Assembly (NCBI GenBank): GCA_900542965.1
Contig: UQPY01000002.1
Coordinates: forward strand, 1-59,299
Length of the DNA stretch: 59,299 nt
Origin: an uncultured Collinsella sp.
GTDB taxonomy: Bacteria > Actinomycetota > Coriobacteriia > Coriobacteriales > Coriobacteriaceae
Direction: 5' to 3'
This document shows positions 1 through 8,750 of this stretch, piece by piece. The stretch's first letter is position 1, and every line of letters begins with the position of its first letter. The position numbers and the translations under genes are program-made. The notes below the pieces were generated by a model. That model saw only the letters and a list, made by a program, of their open reading frames with translations. It made no database searches and was not told the DNA's origin.

Positions 1-33
1 TCGTCGGCAGCGTCAGATGTGTATAAGAGACAG
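1..33 (+). other. Nextera transposase adapter (Read 1), not genomic
   Basis: The first 33 bases match the Illumina Nextera Read 1 transposase adapter, ending in the 19-bp mosaic end GTGTATAAGAGACAG. Genomic sequence starts at base 34. Any reading frame that crosses base 33 is an artefact. Confidence 0.97.
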
Positions 34-94
34 GGCCGGCGGCAGCGGCAGCAGAAAGCGAGACAAAACCGCGGCGTGAAACCATATCGAACAT
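34..94 (-). CDS. N-terminus of a Tat-exported protein, truncated by the contig end
   Basis: Only 20 codons remain before the adapter. The frame from ATG at 94 begins MFDMVSRRGFVSLS and continues into a run of alanines and a glycine. This is a twin-arginine signal peptide: S-R-R-x-F-V followed by the start of a hydrophobic segment. AAAGGG lies six bases upstream of the ATG. The mature protein is lost, so its function is unknown. Tat export usually means a protein folded with a cofactor or a lipoprotein. The neighbouring molybdopterin genes would fit a molybdoenzyme; the Fur-like site upstream would fit an iron-related protein. Neither can be decided here. Confidence 0.7.
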
Positions 95-170
95 ATTCAA
101 CCCTTTCGAACGCTATGCCCGGGCACCCCGCCGCAGGCTTTATTCTGTTACTAGATTATACTTCCGCGCG

Positions 171-207
171 AATAATGATAATGAGAAATTATTCTCGCTA
201 GAGAATA
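171..207 (-). promoter_or_regulatory. Fur-like operator upstream of the Tat-protein gene
   Basis: AATAATGATAATGAGAAAT at 171-189 matches the first half of the classical Fur box (GATAATGATAAT) at 11 of 12 positions. It runs into a perfect 7-bp inverted repeat, TATTCTC (190-196) and GAGAATA (201-207), with a 4-base spacer. The site lies 77-113 bases upstream of the start at 94, where an operator would be expected. Fur or a related metal-dependent repressor is the likely ligand; this is inferred from the motif only. Confidence 0.5.
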
Positions 208-247
208 TAGTTTCGAGTTGCCGTGCACCTCGGCGTCGCTTCGGCGG

Positions 248-284
248 AAAACAAAGGCGGAGCAGCCGTTCAGGTCGCCCCGCC
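248..284 (-). terminator. Intrinsic terminator after the mogA-like gene
   Basis: On the minus strand GGCGGGGC pairs with GCTCCGCC (plus-strand arms 277-284 and 256-263) and is followed by TTTGTTTT. It lies just past the stop codon at 298 and would end the moeA-mog transcript before the Tat-protein gene. Confidence 0.6.
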
Positions 285-297
285 GCAGGTAAACCGC

Positions 298-777
298 TTA
301 TTTGGTATGTCCGCCGCCCGCCGTCATTTGGGCCGCATGCTCCAGCTGATCGCTCACGGCCTCCCAGCTTTCGCGGGCCGCTTTCGTGGATCCCGGAAAG
401 TTGATGACAAGCGTATGCCCACGCTGCATGCACACGGCGCGCGAGAGCATAGCGCGGCGCGTCTTGGTCATGGAGTACGCACGGATCGCCTCCGCAATAC
501 CCGGCACGTCGCGGGCGCAGACGGCACGCGTCGCCTCGGGCGTCACATCACGCATCGAAAGCCCCGTGCCGCCGCAGGTGAGCACGACATTGGCGCGGCA
601 CTCATCGGCGGCTTCCACAATGGCATCACCGATCTCGCTGACGTCGTCGCGCACGACCACATGCGAGGCGACCATCCAGCCCTGCGCCTCGATAAGTTCC
701 TCGAGTGCGGCTCCAGCCTCGTCCTGGGCAAGATCGCGCGTATCCGAGCACGTCACGATCGATATCTTCAGCTCCAT
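298..777 (-). CDS. MoaB/MogA-type molybdenum cofactor protein
   Basis: A 159-aa member of the MoaB/Mog fold, which adenylylates molybdopterin before molybdenum insertion. The molybdopterin-binding signature GGTGLS is at residues 69-74, followed by RDVTPEATR, and the NFPGST motif lies near residue 128. The length is normal for MoaB/MogA. The ATG at 777 is chosen because GGAGG precedes it at correct spacing and residues MELKIS begin the domain. That ribosome-binding site overlaps the moeA stop codon, so the two genes are co-transcribed and probably translationally coupled. MogA and MoaB cannot be told apart by eye, so no symbol is given. Confidence 0.9.
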   Translation of the reverse strand: MELKISIVTCSDTRDLAQDEAGAALEELIEAQGWMVASHVVVRDDVSEIGDAIVEAADECRANVVLTCGGTGLSMRDVTPEATRAVCARDVPGIAEAIRAYSMTKTRRAMLSRAVCMQRGHTLVINFPGSTKAARESWEAVSDQLEHAAQMTAGGGHTK

Positions 778-787
778 AGCATTCCTC

Positions 788-2050
788 CTACAACACGGCG
801 CCCTCGGGCAGGTCGACGCGAACAACGTCCACGACATCGCCCACCTTGAGGTCGCACGGTCCTTCGTCAACACGCAACAGGCAGTTCGCACGCTGCATCG
901 TTCCAAGCAGCGCCGAATTCTGCGTCTTAGCCTCGGTCACCAACAGCTCACCGGTCTCGGGGTCACGCAAAACCGTGGCGCGATCGAAGAAGCGGCGATG
1001 CTGTCGCTTTTTCACGCCGTGCGTGAGCGTCGCCTGCTGCACGGGACGCACGCCCTCGGCAAAGCCGCGCATCTTGCGAATCGCCGGGCGGGCAAGCATC
1101 TCAAAGCCTACATACGCCGCAGCCGGATTGCCTGAAAGCCCTAGATAGGGCTTACCCCCGAGCAAGCCAAACGTGATGGCCTTGCCCGGACGCATCGAGA
1201 TGCGGTCAAACAGCACCTCGCCCTCGCGCCGAACGAGCGCCGTCACGTAGTCGTAGTCGCCTGCCGAGGCGCCACCGCTCGTAATGACAAAATCGCACTC
1301 CAGCACGGCGCGATGCACCAGCTCGGCAATCGCCTGCTCATCATCGGACGCAATGCCGTAGAACACGGGCTCGGCTCCTGCATCGAGCGCTTCGGCCATC
1401 AACGCCGACGAGTTGGAGTCGCGAATCTGCCCGCGCGCCGGCAGCTCACCCGGCGCGACCAGCTCCGTGCCCAGCGAGATAATGCCCACACGCGGCGCGG
1501 CATGCACCTTCACGCTCGCATACCCGGCGCTCGCCAACAAGCCGGCGCCCGCCGGAGCCACGACCTCGCCGGCGTGCATCACAACATCGCCGGCATGGGC
1601 CTCCTCGGCGGCAGAGCGAACGTTCTCCCCTACCTTGGCAGGCGCCGAGAACCTCACACGCGAACCCTCGTTGCCGTCACCGACGAGCACATCGACGATC
1701 TCATACTTCACCACGGCATCGGCACCTTCGGGTACCGGCGCGCCCGTCATGATGCGGACCGTCTCGCCCGCGCCGATTGTGCCCTCAAACACATGGCCCG
1801 CAGCCTCGTGTCCGATAACGTCGAGCGTCACCGGCGCCTCGCCAGATGCCTGCGCCAAGTCCGCCGAGCGCACGGCATATCCGTCCATAGCGCTGTTGGC
1901 AAACGGCGAGATGTCGATATCGGCCACCGCATCCTCTGCCAAGGGAAGACCGGCGGCCTGCCACACGGGAATCTCGACGACTTCGGTGCGATTCACGTGC
2001 GACAAGACGATCGCCTGCGCGTCCTCCAACGGAATGAGTTTCTCAGCCAT
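788..2050 (-). CDS. moeA: Molybdopterin molybdenumtransferase MoeA
   Basis: 420 aa. MoeA inserts molybdate into adenylylated molybdopterin, the last step of molybdenum cofactor synthesis. Visible signatures are SAMDGYAV at residues 53-60, TSGGASAGDYDYV in the central MPT-binding domain, and LSGNPAA before the C-terminal beta domain. The ATG at 2050 has AGAGGTG six bases upstream; a codon five residues earlier is less likely. It is the first gene of the pair with the MoaB/MogA gene. No moaA, moaC or moaE is in the window, so the pathway must be completed elsewhere. Confidence 0.95.
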   Translation of the reverse strand: MAEKLIPLEDAQAIVLSHVNRTEVVEIPVWQAAGLPLAEDAVADIDISPFANSAMDGYAVRSADLAQASGEAPVTLDVIGHEAAGHVFEGTIGAGETVRIMTGAPVPEGADAVVKYEIVDVLVGDGNEGSRVRFSAPAKVGENVRSAAEEAHAGDVVMHAGEVVAPAGAGLLASAGYASVKVHAAPRVGIISLGTELVAPGELPARGQIRDSNSSALMAEALDAGAEPVFYGIASDDEQAIAELVHRAVLECDFVITSGGASAGDYDYVTALVRREGEVLFDRISMRPGKAITFGLLGGKPYLGLSGNPAAAYVGFEMLARPAIRKMRGFAEGVRPVQQATLTHGVKKRQHRRFFDRATVLRDPETGELLVTEAKTQNSALLGTMQRANCLLRVDEGPCDLKVGDVVDVVRVDLPEGAVL

Positions 2051-2108
2051 ATACACCTCTAGCATGCTGCGGCGCGCAACAAAAGCGCCGATTCTTTATG
2101 TTTCTCTC

Positions 2109-2232
2109 AGTATAATCCCTCGACGCGCGACCGCGACTTGGCCTGTACCCGCAAATACATCTGTCGGCCGCAAGCCGCGAAACAAAACCAAAACCAACCC
2201 ACCGGCTCGTCGCGTTTACCGCGTTTTATAAT
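2109..2232. promoter_or_regulatory. Divergent promoter region moeA / CLC transporter
   Basis: On the plus strand TATAAT at 2227-2232 lies about 30 bases before the CLC start codon. On the minus strand TATACT (2114-2109) lies about 60 bases before moeA. Neither has a clear -35 hexamer, so these are -10 candidates only. Confidence 0.35.
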
Positions 2233-2261
2233 GCTCGTGTTGCAACCCAAAAGAGGAACGT

Positions 2262-3683
2262 ATGACTTTTACCGACAAACCCGAAAGCGCAAACGAAGCG
2301 CAGGATCATTCTCAGTCGCTCGACGACGGCGGCTTTTTCTCCCTGAACGACGTCATCATGGCCGGCAGGCATCAGCTCACCCGCTCCGAGCATCTCTTGG
2401 CCGCCGACACGCGCCGCAACGCCCGCAACCTACTCGCGAGCGCCAAGTTGCTCACACTCGTCGTCATCGTCTCGCTCGCCATGGGCGTTGCCGCCTGGGC
2501 GTTTTTGACCTCGCTGAATATCGCGACCGACTATCGCGAGCACCATGCATGGGTCTACGCCTTGCTTCCCGTTGTGGGCGTTGCCACCGCATGGGTGTAC
2601 AAAAACCACGGCCTTGCCGCCAAACGAGGCAACAACCTGGTCATCGACTCCGCTCTGGGCACACGCCTCATCCATATGCGCATGGCCGTTCTCACCTTCG
2701 TCTGCTCCACGCTCACGCACCTAACGGGCGGGTCGGCCGGTCGCGAGGGAGCTGCGGTGCAGATTGGCGGCACCATCGCCAGCAACATCTCGAGCCTCGC
2801 CCACCTCAAAAAGCATGACCACCACGACCTCATGCTCGCCGGCATCTCGTCGGCCTTTGGCGCCGTATTCGGTTCACCCCTTGCTGGAGCTTTCTTTGGC
2901 ATGGAGATGTGCTTTATTGGCAAGATCGACTACACCGCGGGCATCTACTGCCTGGTCGCCTCGTTTACCGGCTACTTTACGTCGCTTGCCTTGGGAACCG
3001 AGTACGAGGCGAATGTCATCGCCAGCGTTCCCAACATGACACCACGGACGGTTGTCATCGTTGTTATCAGCGCCATTATCTTCGGCCTGACGGCACGCCT
3101 CTTTGCCTGGTCGGTTCGAACCGTCAAAAGCTTGTACGGTCGCTTTATCGCCAATTACCTCGTCCGCGCACTCATAGGCGCACTCGTGGTTTTGGCCGCC
3201 TATGCCCTCCTTGACGCCTGGGACTACGCCGGCCTTTCCACGTGGCTTTCCGGCGCCGGATTTGCAGGCAACACCACCCTGGCGGACGCAGCCATCAAGT
3301 TGGTCGTCACAGCGCTTACCCTGGGCGCGGGCTTCCAAGGCGGCGAGGTCACGCCCCTGTTTGGCATCGGTGCGGCACTCGGTGGCTGGATCGGTTGCCT
3401 TACCGGGCTTGACCCCAGTTTTCTGGCGGCTCTCGGCATGCTCGGCGTGTTCTGCGCCGGCCTCAACGTGCCCATCACCACCTGCATGATGGCCATCGAC
3501 CTGTTCCACGGCACGGCCGCCGGGTTCTTTGTCATCGTGGCCTTTATCAGCTACCTAACCGGCGGACACCGCGGCGTGTACCCCGCCCAGCGCATCATCT
3601 CACCCAAGCGCCGCTCGCTTATTGTGGATGAGGGCGGTACGGTAGCGGATGCTATCGAGCGCCACAACGACCTGATAGAGTAG
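2262..3683 (+). CDS. CLC-family chloride/fluoride channel or antiporter
   Basis: 473-aa polytopic membrane protein. CLC landmarks: GREGAAVQIGG near residue 160, which holds the gating glutamate; GAVFGSPLAGAFFGME; and GGEVTPLFGIGAALG near residue 360. No C-terminal CBS domains are present. Near residue 121, where canonical CLC proteins have GSGIP in the anion pathway, this protein has RGNNLVID. From memory, GNN at that place and GREG(T/A) are typical of the CLC-F group, which exports fluoride. Fluoride/proton antiport is therefore plausible but unproven. AGAGGA precedes the ATG. It stands alone, divergent from moeA. Confidence 0.88.
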   Translation: MTFTDKPESANEAQDHSQSLDDGGFFSLNDVIMAGRHQLTRSEHLLAADTRRNARNLLASAKLLTLVVIVSLAMGVAAWAFLTSLNIATDYREHHAWVYALLPVVGVATAWVYKNHGLAAKRGNNLVIDSALGTRLIHMRMAVLTFVCSTLTHLTGGSAGREGAAVQIGGTIASNISSLAHLKKHDHHDLMLAGISSAFGAVFGSPLAGAFFGMEMCFIGKIDYTAGIYCLVASFTGYFTSLALGTEYEANVIASVPNMTPRTVVIVVISAIIFGLTARLFAWSVRTVKSLYGRFIANYLVRALIGALVVLAAYALLDAWDYAGLSTWLSGAGFAGNTTLADAAIKLVVTALTLGAGFQGGEVTPLFGIGAALGGWIGCLTGLDPSFLAALGMLGVFCAGLNVPITTCMMAIDLFHGTAAGFFVIVAFISYLTGGHRGVYPAQRIISPKRRSLIVDEGGTVADAIERHNDLIE

Positions 3684-3769
3684 ATGTAATAATCGCCGTG
3701 CAGCCACAATCGGGGGCAATTCGACCTGAGCGCGACCGCACTGTCATGTCACACGCCGGGAGTCGCCCC

Positions 3770-4732
3770 ATGCACGCAACTGATTTTGGTCGCACGCTCA
3801 TCATCGCCAACCCAGCCGCCCAGTCGGGTGCGGCGCGCGAAGTTGCCGAGCGCCTGCAGCGCTTTTTGGACATGACTGCACGCGCATCCCAGTTTGACCT
3901 GGTGTTGACCGAGCGTATGGGACACGCCAAGGAGCTGGCCGCGCAGGCTCAGGGCTATCGCACCGTTATCGCCCTTGGCGGCGACGGCGTGATTCACGAG
4001 GTCGTCAACGGGCTTATGACGCAAAAGGAGGACGCCCGCCCCGCTCTTGCCGTCCTGCCCGTGGGCTCCGGAAACGATTTTGCCCAGACGCTCGGCATCG
4101 ACGATTTCTCCGGCAAGGATTCTGGCGCGCTGCTCACCTGCGAGCTGCAGCGTCAGGACATCGGGCGCATTCGCTCGTGGAGCCCTGCGAGCGGCAGCAG
4201 CGAGGCTACCGTTGAGTACTACGACCAGACGCTTTCGGTCGGCATCGATGCCGCTATTGGTCTGGGCACCACCGAGTTGCGCAAAAAGACCGGCTTGACG
4301 GGTGCTCCGCTCTACACCCTCTCGGGACTTGAGCAGTTTGGCCTGCGCTATCGCAACTACCCCATGACAGTCAGCTTTGACGGCACGCCCGCCGAGCGCG
4401 TGAGGGCGATTATCATGGCGATACAGCTGGGCCCCACGTATGGCTCGGGCTATCGCATCTGCCCCGATGCCGACCCCTGCGACGGCATACTCGACGTCTG
4501 CTACGCCTGCGGCCCTGTCCCCCGCGCGGTTGCCCTACCCATGTTCCTTTCGGCCAAGGACGGCCACCACACCAAGTTGCCGCCGGTTCGCATGCGCCGC
4601 TGCCGCCATGCCGAGCTCACCTTTGAGGAGCCCGACTACCCCATCCAGGCCGACGGCGAGCCCATCGTCGCCTCGCGCATCGAAGTCGACATCCTACCCG
4701 GCGCCCTCCAAGTCTGGCACCCAACCCGCTAA
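3770..4732 (+). CDS. Diacylglycerol kinase-family lipid kinase
   Basis: 320 aa in the DagK/YegS family, which phosphorylate diacylglycerol or related lipids at the inner membrane face. The nucleotide-binding GGDGVIHEVVNG starts near residue 70 and PVGSGNDFAQ near residue 96; both are diagnostic of the DAGK catalytic domain. The C-terminal half has the usual beta-sandwich and ends in a QADGEP motif. The start is uncertain: ATG at 3770 has CGGGAG upstream and begins just before the domain, while ATG at 3746 and GTG at 3698 are also in frame. The lipid substrate cannot be read from sequence. Confidence 0.85.
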   Translation: MHATDFGRTLIIANPAAQSGAAREVAERLQRFLDMTARASQFDLVLTERMGHAKELAAQAQGYRTVIALGGDGVIHEVVNGLMTQKEDARPALAVLPVGSGNDFAQTLGIDDFSGKDSGALLTCELQRQDIGRIRSWSPASGSSEATVEYYDQTLSVGIDAAIGLGTTELRKKTGLTGAPLYTLSGLEQFGLRYRNYPMTVSFDGTPAERVRAIIMAIQLGPTYGSGYRICPDADPCDGILDVCYACGPVPRAVALPMFLSAKDGHHTKLPPVRMRRCRHAELTFEEPDYPIQADGEPIVASRIEVDILPGALQVWHPTR

Positions 4733-4739
4733 CCCCACC

Positions 4740-4810
4740 TAAGTTGCAGTGAAATAGGGACTGTTTATGCAGCTAAAGCCGCGAAACAGTCCCTATTTCA
4801 CCGCAACTTA
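4740..4810. repeat. Palindromic element, copy A of a 68-bp family; possible terminator
   Basis: Arms starting AGTTGCAGTGAAATAGGGAC (4742) pair with GTCCCTATTTCACCGCAACTT (ends 4809) around a 25-base loop, with one mismatch. It lies between the convergent lipid kinase and release-factor-like genes, so it may terminate both. A second copy of the same length lies at 25467-25534. Confidence 0.75.
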
Positions 4811-4819
4811 TTGAGAAGA

Positions 4820-5200
4820 TCATTCCTCCCCGCCCGGCTTGCGACGGTTGGCCTTTTTAATCGCGTTGAAGTGCTTGTCATTGAGCCTGCGCTGGCGAGA
4901 GCGCAGAGGCACCTTAGTCTTTACGCGTCGGCGCGGTGGACGCCCGCGACGCTCCAGCTCAGCGCGCAGCTTACGCAGACAGCTCGCGCGATTCTGAAAC
5001 TGACTACGGCTCTCGCGCGCCGTCACGACAATCCCCGTGGGCCCATGCTTCATACGCACCGCCGAGTCCGTCGTGTTCACGCCCTGCCCGCCCGGACCCG
5101 TCGCGCGAAACACCTGCACCTCGCAATCGCGCGCCAACTCCTCGACCGACATCTCGGCATAGCGCGCATATTCGCGCCATCCCATCTTGTTCTCATCCAT
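4820..5200 (-). CDS. Small release-factor-like peptidyl-tRNA hydrolase (GGQ domain)
   Basis: 126 aa with the RF-1 catalytic domain only. GPGGQGVNTTDSAVR at residues 35-49 carries the GGQ tripeptide that hydrolyses peptidyl-tRNA in the ribosome. The C-terminus is lysine/arginine rich (RRRVKTKVPLRSRQRR), as in ArfB/ICT1 and PrfH proteins that rescue stalled ribosomes. There is no codon-recognition domain, so it cannot be RF1 or RF2. GGGGAGG lies just upstream of the ATG at 5200. Whether it is an ArfB or PrfH orthologue is unclear. Confidence 0.8.
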   Translation of the reverse strand: MDENKMGWREYARYAEMSVEELARDCEVQVFRATGPGGQGVNTTDSAVRMKHGPTGIVVTARESRSQFQNRASCLRKLRAELERRGRPPRRRVKTKVPLRSRQRRLNDKHFNAIKKANRRKPGGEE

Positions 5201-5225
5201 ATCAACACCTCCCCTCATACAAAAA

Positions 5226-5256
5226 ATGTGACAAAGGGACGGTCCCTTTGTCACAT
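5226..5256 (-). terminator. Palindromic terminator of xpt
   Basis: ATGTGACAAAGGGAC and GTCCCTTTGTCACAT form a near-perfect 31-bp palindrome. On the minus strand it is followed directly by TTTTTT (plus A-run 5221-5226), just past the xpt stop codon. Confidence 0.75.
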
Positions 5257-5283
5257 CGCATACCAATCGCTTGTGTTGCGCGC

Positions 5284-5862
5284 TTAGGCGAAGGTGATCT
5301 CGCCGGTATCGCAGTCCATATCGGCGATACGGGCTAGGCTCTCAACGCGGAAGCCGCGCTCGCGGAGCTTATCGCCACCGCCCTGGAAGCCCTTCTCCAC
5401 CGCAATGCCAATGCCGGATACCTCGGCACCTGCAGCCTCGCAGATCTTGATAAGACCCTCGAGCGCGCAGCCGTTGGCCAAAAAGTCGTCGATGATCAGG
5501 ACCTTGTCGCCCTCGGACAGGAAGCGTTTGCCAACGATGACCGGGTACTCCTTCTGCTTGGTAAAGGAGTAGATGGTCGTGGCGTACTGCTCGCCGTCGA
5601 GGTTGATGGACTGTGCCTTCTTGGCAAAGACCACCGGCACGCCGCCAAAATGCTGAGCCGCGATGCAAGCCATACCAATGCCCGAAGCCTCAATCGTCAG
5701 GATCTTGTTGATCTCGACATCCTTGAACAGACGGGCCCACTCGGCACCCATGTGGTCGAACAGCTCAACATCGCACTGGTGGTTGAGGAAGGCATCAACC
5801 TTAAGGACGTTACCGGCCTTTACGATGCCGTCATGGCGAATACGATCCTCAAGCTCCTGCAT
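5284..5862 (-). CDS. xpt: Xanthine phosphoribosyltransferase
   Basis: 192 aa, the usual Xpt length. It converts xanthine and PRPP to XMP in purine salvage. The PRPP-binding loop VLIIDDFLANG is at residues 121-131, preceded by the EASGIG (59-63) and FAKKAQ segments typical of Xpt. The ATG at 5862 is preceded by GAAGGGG. I see no purine riboswitch in the short upstream region (5863-6020), so guanine control is not evident here. Confidence 0.93.
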   Translation of the reverse strand: MQELEDRIRHDGIVKAGNVLKVDAFLNHQCDVELFDHMGAEWARLFKDVEINKILTIEASGIGMACIAAQHFGGVPVVFAKKAQSINLDGEQYATTIYSFTKQKEYPVIVGKRFLSEGDKVLIIDDFLANGCALEGLIKICEAAGAEVSGIGIAVEKGFQGGGDKLRERGFRVESLARIADMDCDTGEITFA

Positions 5863-6020
5863 GGCGCAACCCCTTCTCGCGGCAAGGATACCGCGCGATT
5901 AATAAACGTTGTTCGATAGTCTACCACGGACCGACCCCCGCCCGCCCCACAAGCCGCATCGCACCACAAACCAGTCTTTTTGGGACGGCGCGGATACGTG
6001 GCAGGCAGCCTCCCAACACG

Positions 6021-7325
6021 CTAATGGCGGGCGCGCATCCTCACCAAACGAACCATCGAGAGGACAAAGCCCACGGCTGCCACGGCCATCAACACATAGA
6101 ACACCGAACGAAAACCAAACAGGAACACATCCGGACGGCCTGCAACAAAACTGGTCACGGCCTCGCCCATCGCCACGCTCATCTGCCCATACAGGATATG
6201 CGACGCCACCGTAATGCCCACTGCCATACCCGCATAGCGCGCCAGGCTACCCAGGCTGCCCGCAAAGCCGAGCGCTTCGCGCGGAGCCGAGCCCATGTAC
6301 AGCGAGTTGTTGGGGCTCTGGAAAATCGACGTTCCGCACGACATAAACGCGACACAGCACACGATCACAGGGATGGAAGAGTGCTCGTCGAGCGTGCTTA
6401 CCGCAAAGAGACCGCACACGTACACACCCAGGCCCACCGCCGTGGGGCCCTCGCAACCAACACGGTCCGAAACCGTACCCGAAAGCGGGCCGATAAAGGC
6501 ATTCACCATCGGCAGCGCCAAAAAGAGCAGTCCGGAAATGTCGGAACCAAAGCCGTGGGCGTCCTGAAAATAGAACGGCAGGATAAACTCGGATGCGCCA
6601 ATGCCAACAAACACGACGAGCATGCAGGCAAGATTGATGGTGAAGGCCGAATTTGCAAAGCAGCGACGCGCGGCCTCCGCCAGCGACATGGGGCGCTCGC
6701 CGGCCTCCGGCTTTACATGCGGCAGCGTGTAGAGCCCCACGATAAACGAGATGACGCCAATGGGCAGGTTGATGAGGAAGATGCTCTCCCAAGGAAAGCT
6801 TGCCACCAGCATGCCGCCGAGCACGGGGCCACACATCATGCCGAGGGCCACAAAGGTCGCGAGAATACCCATAGCACGGCCTCGTTCGCGCGCCGGAAAC
6901 GACTCGGTGATGATACCCATGTTGTTAGCCATGGCCGCCGCGCAACCGACGCCCTGAACAATGCGTGCCAGGATAAGAACCTCGAGCGAGGCCGAAAGGC
7001 CGCACAGCAGCGAACCGACCGAAAAGACGATGACGCCCAGCTGAAACACATTCACCTTGCCGCGCACGTCGCCCAGACGGCCAAACGGCAACATAGCCAC
7101 GCACGTCGCAAGCAGATACACAGAGCTTACCAGCTGAATGCGATCGAGGCCCACACCCAGCTCTTTTTGCATCACGGGCAGCGCCACGGTCACGACGGTC
7201 GAATCCAGACACACCATAAACGTCATGATGAGCACGGTAAACAGAATCGCCCATTTGTTCTTGCCATGGGTATCGCCCTCAAGGGCAATGTGCTCGCGGC
7301 GCAGCTGCTCTGCAGTTTTCTCCAT
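6021..7325 (-). CDS. MFS transporter, drug-exporter type
   Basis: 434-aa major facilitator protein with about 12 or more hydrophobic helices. The N-terminal motif LDSTVVTVALPVM in helix 1 and GRLGDVRGK in the first cytoplasmic loop are typical of proton-coupled multidrug exporters (QacA/EmrB-like). The ATG at 7325 is chosen because GAAAGGA lies six bases upstream; the ATG at 7331 would leave no room for it. The gene follows the sulfhydrylase but is separated by a strong terminator. Substrate unknown. Confidence 0.85.
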   Translation of the reverse strand: MEKTAEQLRREHIALEGDTHGKNKWAILFTVLIMTFMVCLDSTVVTVALPVMQKELGVGLDRIQLVSSVYLLATCVAMLPFGRLGDVRGKVNVFQLGVIVFSVGSLLCGLSASLEVLILARIVQGVGCAAAMANNMGIITESFPARERGRAMGILATFVALGMMCGPVLGGMLVASFPWESIFLINLPIGVISFIVGLYTLPHVKPEAGERPMSLAEAARRCFANSAFTINLACMLVVFVGIGASEFILPFYFQDAHGFGSDISGLLFLALPMVNAFIGPLSGTVSDRVGCEGPTAVGLGVYVCGLFAVSTLDEHSSIPVIVCCVAFMSCGTSIFQSPNNSLYMGSAPREALGFAGSLGSLARYAGMAVGITVASHILYGQMSVAMGEAVTSFVAGRPDVFLFGFRSVFYVLMAVAAVGFVLSMVRLVRMRARH

Positions 7326-7351
7326 ATCCATCCTTTCGAGTGGTGCAACGC

Positions 7352-7397
7352 AAAAACGGGGCCCCAATCGCCTGCGAACAGTCGCGATTGGGGCCCC
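7352..7397 (-). terminator. Intrinsic terminator after the sulfhydrylase gene
   Basis: GGGGCCCCAATCGC (7358-7371) and GCGATTGGGGCCCC (7384-7397) form a perfect 14-bp stem. On the minus strand it is followed by GTTTTTG. It lies between the sulfhydrylase stop and the MFS start and should separate the two transcripts. Confidence 0.85.
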
Positions 7398-7466
7398 GCC
7401 TACGGAATCGGAACTATATGTCACCGGAACCCCAAGAGGCTCCGTCGCTTCATACGAGAAGCTAGC

Positions 7467-8750
7467 CTAGCACTGCTCGAGCGCCTGCTCAAGGTCGGCA
7501 ATCAGATCGGCCGTGTCCTCGAGGCCGCACGACAGGCGCACCATGTCGGCGGAGATGCCGCAGGCGATGAGCTCCTCATCGTTCATCTGACGGTGCGTGG
7601 CGTTAGCGGGATGCAGGCAGCAGGTGCGAGCATCGGCCACATGCGTGGCGATCTGGGCGAGTTTAAGGCTCTTCATAAAGGTCTCGGCCGCCGCGCGACC
7701 ACCGTTAAAGCCAAAGCTCACAACGCCGCAGGTACCGTTGGGCATGTACTTCTGAGCGATGTCATAGTACTTATCGCCCTCCAGGCCCGGATAGCTCACG
7801 AAGCGTACCTTGGGATGGCTCTGAAGGAACTTGGCAACGGCCAGGCCGTTCTCACAATGACGCGGCATGCGTACATGCAGGCTCTCGAGCGAGCTGTTCA
7901 GGAAGAAGGCCGCCTGCGGGTTCTGCATGGGGCCGAGGTCGCGCATGAGCTGCGCGGTGGCCTTGGTAATGAAGGCACCCTCGCGACCGAACTTCTCGGC
8001 ATACGTCACGCCGTGGTAGCTCTCGTCGGGCGTGGTGAGACCCGGGAACTTATCCGCATGGGCCATCCAGTCAAACTGGCCGTGGTCAACGATCACGCCG
8101 CCCAGGTAGGCAGCATGTCCATCCATGTACTTGGTGGTGGAGTGCGTAACGATGTCGGCGCCCCACTCAAAGGGACGGCACATCACGGGCGTCGGGAAGG
8201 TGTTGTCGACCATCAGCGGCACGCCGTGGTCATGCGCGGCCTTGGCAAAGCGCTCAATATCGAGCACGGCAAGGGCGGGGTTTGCGATCGTCTCGCCAAA
8301 GACGAGCTTGGTATTGGGCTCAAAGGCTGCCTCGAGCTCCTCATCTGTGCAGTCGGGGGCGACGAACGTGCAGGTCACGCCCATGCGGCCCATGGTGTGG
8401 GCGAGCAGGTTATACGTACCGCCGTAAATGGCAGAGCTCGCGACCACATGATCGCCGGCACCGACCACGTTAAAGATCGCGAGGAAGTTCGCGGCCATGC
8501 CCGAACTCGTGAGCATCGCAGCGGTGCCGCCCTCCATCTCGCAGATCTTGGCGGCGACCAGATCGCACGTGGGATTCTGCAGACGGCTGTAGAAGTAGCC
8601 CGACTCCTCCAGGTCAAACAGCTTGCCCATGTGCTCGGACGTGTCGTATTTCCACGTGGTGGACTGGTAGATGGGCACCTGGCGCGGCTCCGCATCGCCC
8701 GGATGATAGCCGCCCTGAACGCACGTGGTACCGATAGTCTGCTCGCACAT
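7467..8750 (-). CDS. O-acetylhomoserine/O-acetylserine sulfhydrylase (MetY type)
   Basis: 427-aa PLP enzyme of the Cys/Met metabolism family. It makes homocysteine from O-acetylhomoserine and sulfide, or transfers related thiols. The PLP lysine is K207 in THSTTKYMDGH; the substrate-site YSRLQNPT (53-60) and SSGMAAN (82-88) are also present. The length of about 430 aa favours MetY over the shorter cystathionine lyases. ATG at 8750 has AAGGGAG six bases upstream; a TTG two codons earlier is less likely. No riboswitch is evident upstream. Confidence 0.88.
   Translation of the reverse strand: MCEQTIGTTCVQGGYHPGDAEPRQVPIYQSTTWKYDTSEHMGKLFDLEESGYFYSRLQNPTCDLVAAKICEMEGGTAAMLTSSGMAANFLAIFNVVGAGDHVVASSAIYGGTYNLLAHTMGRMGVTCTFVAPDCTDEELEAAFEPNTKLVFGETIANPALAVLDIERFAKAAHDHGVPLMVDNTFPTPVMCRPFEWGADIVTHSTTKYMDGHAAYLGGVIVDHGQFDWMAHADKFPGLTTPDESYHGVTYAEKFGREGAFITKATAQLMRDLGPMQNPQAAFFLNSSLESLHVRMPRHCENGLAVAKFLQSHPKVRFVSYPGLEGDKYYDIAQKYMPNGTCGVVSFGFNGGRAAAETFMKSLKLAQIATHVADARTCCLHPANATHRQMNDEELIACGISADMVRLSCGLEDTADLIADLEQALEQC

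Noticed and set aside
5863..6020. Possible purine riboswitch before xpt
   Set aside because: The conserved purine-aptamer core and loops were not found; the region is short and shows only a ribosome-binding site.
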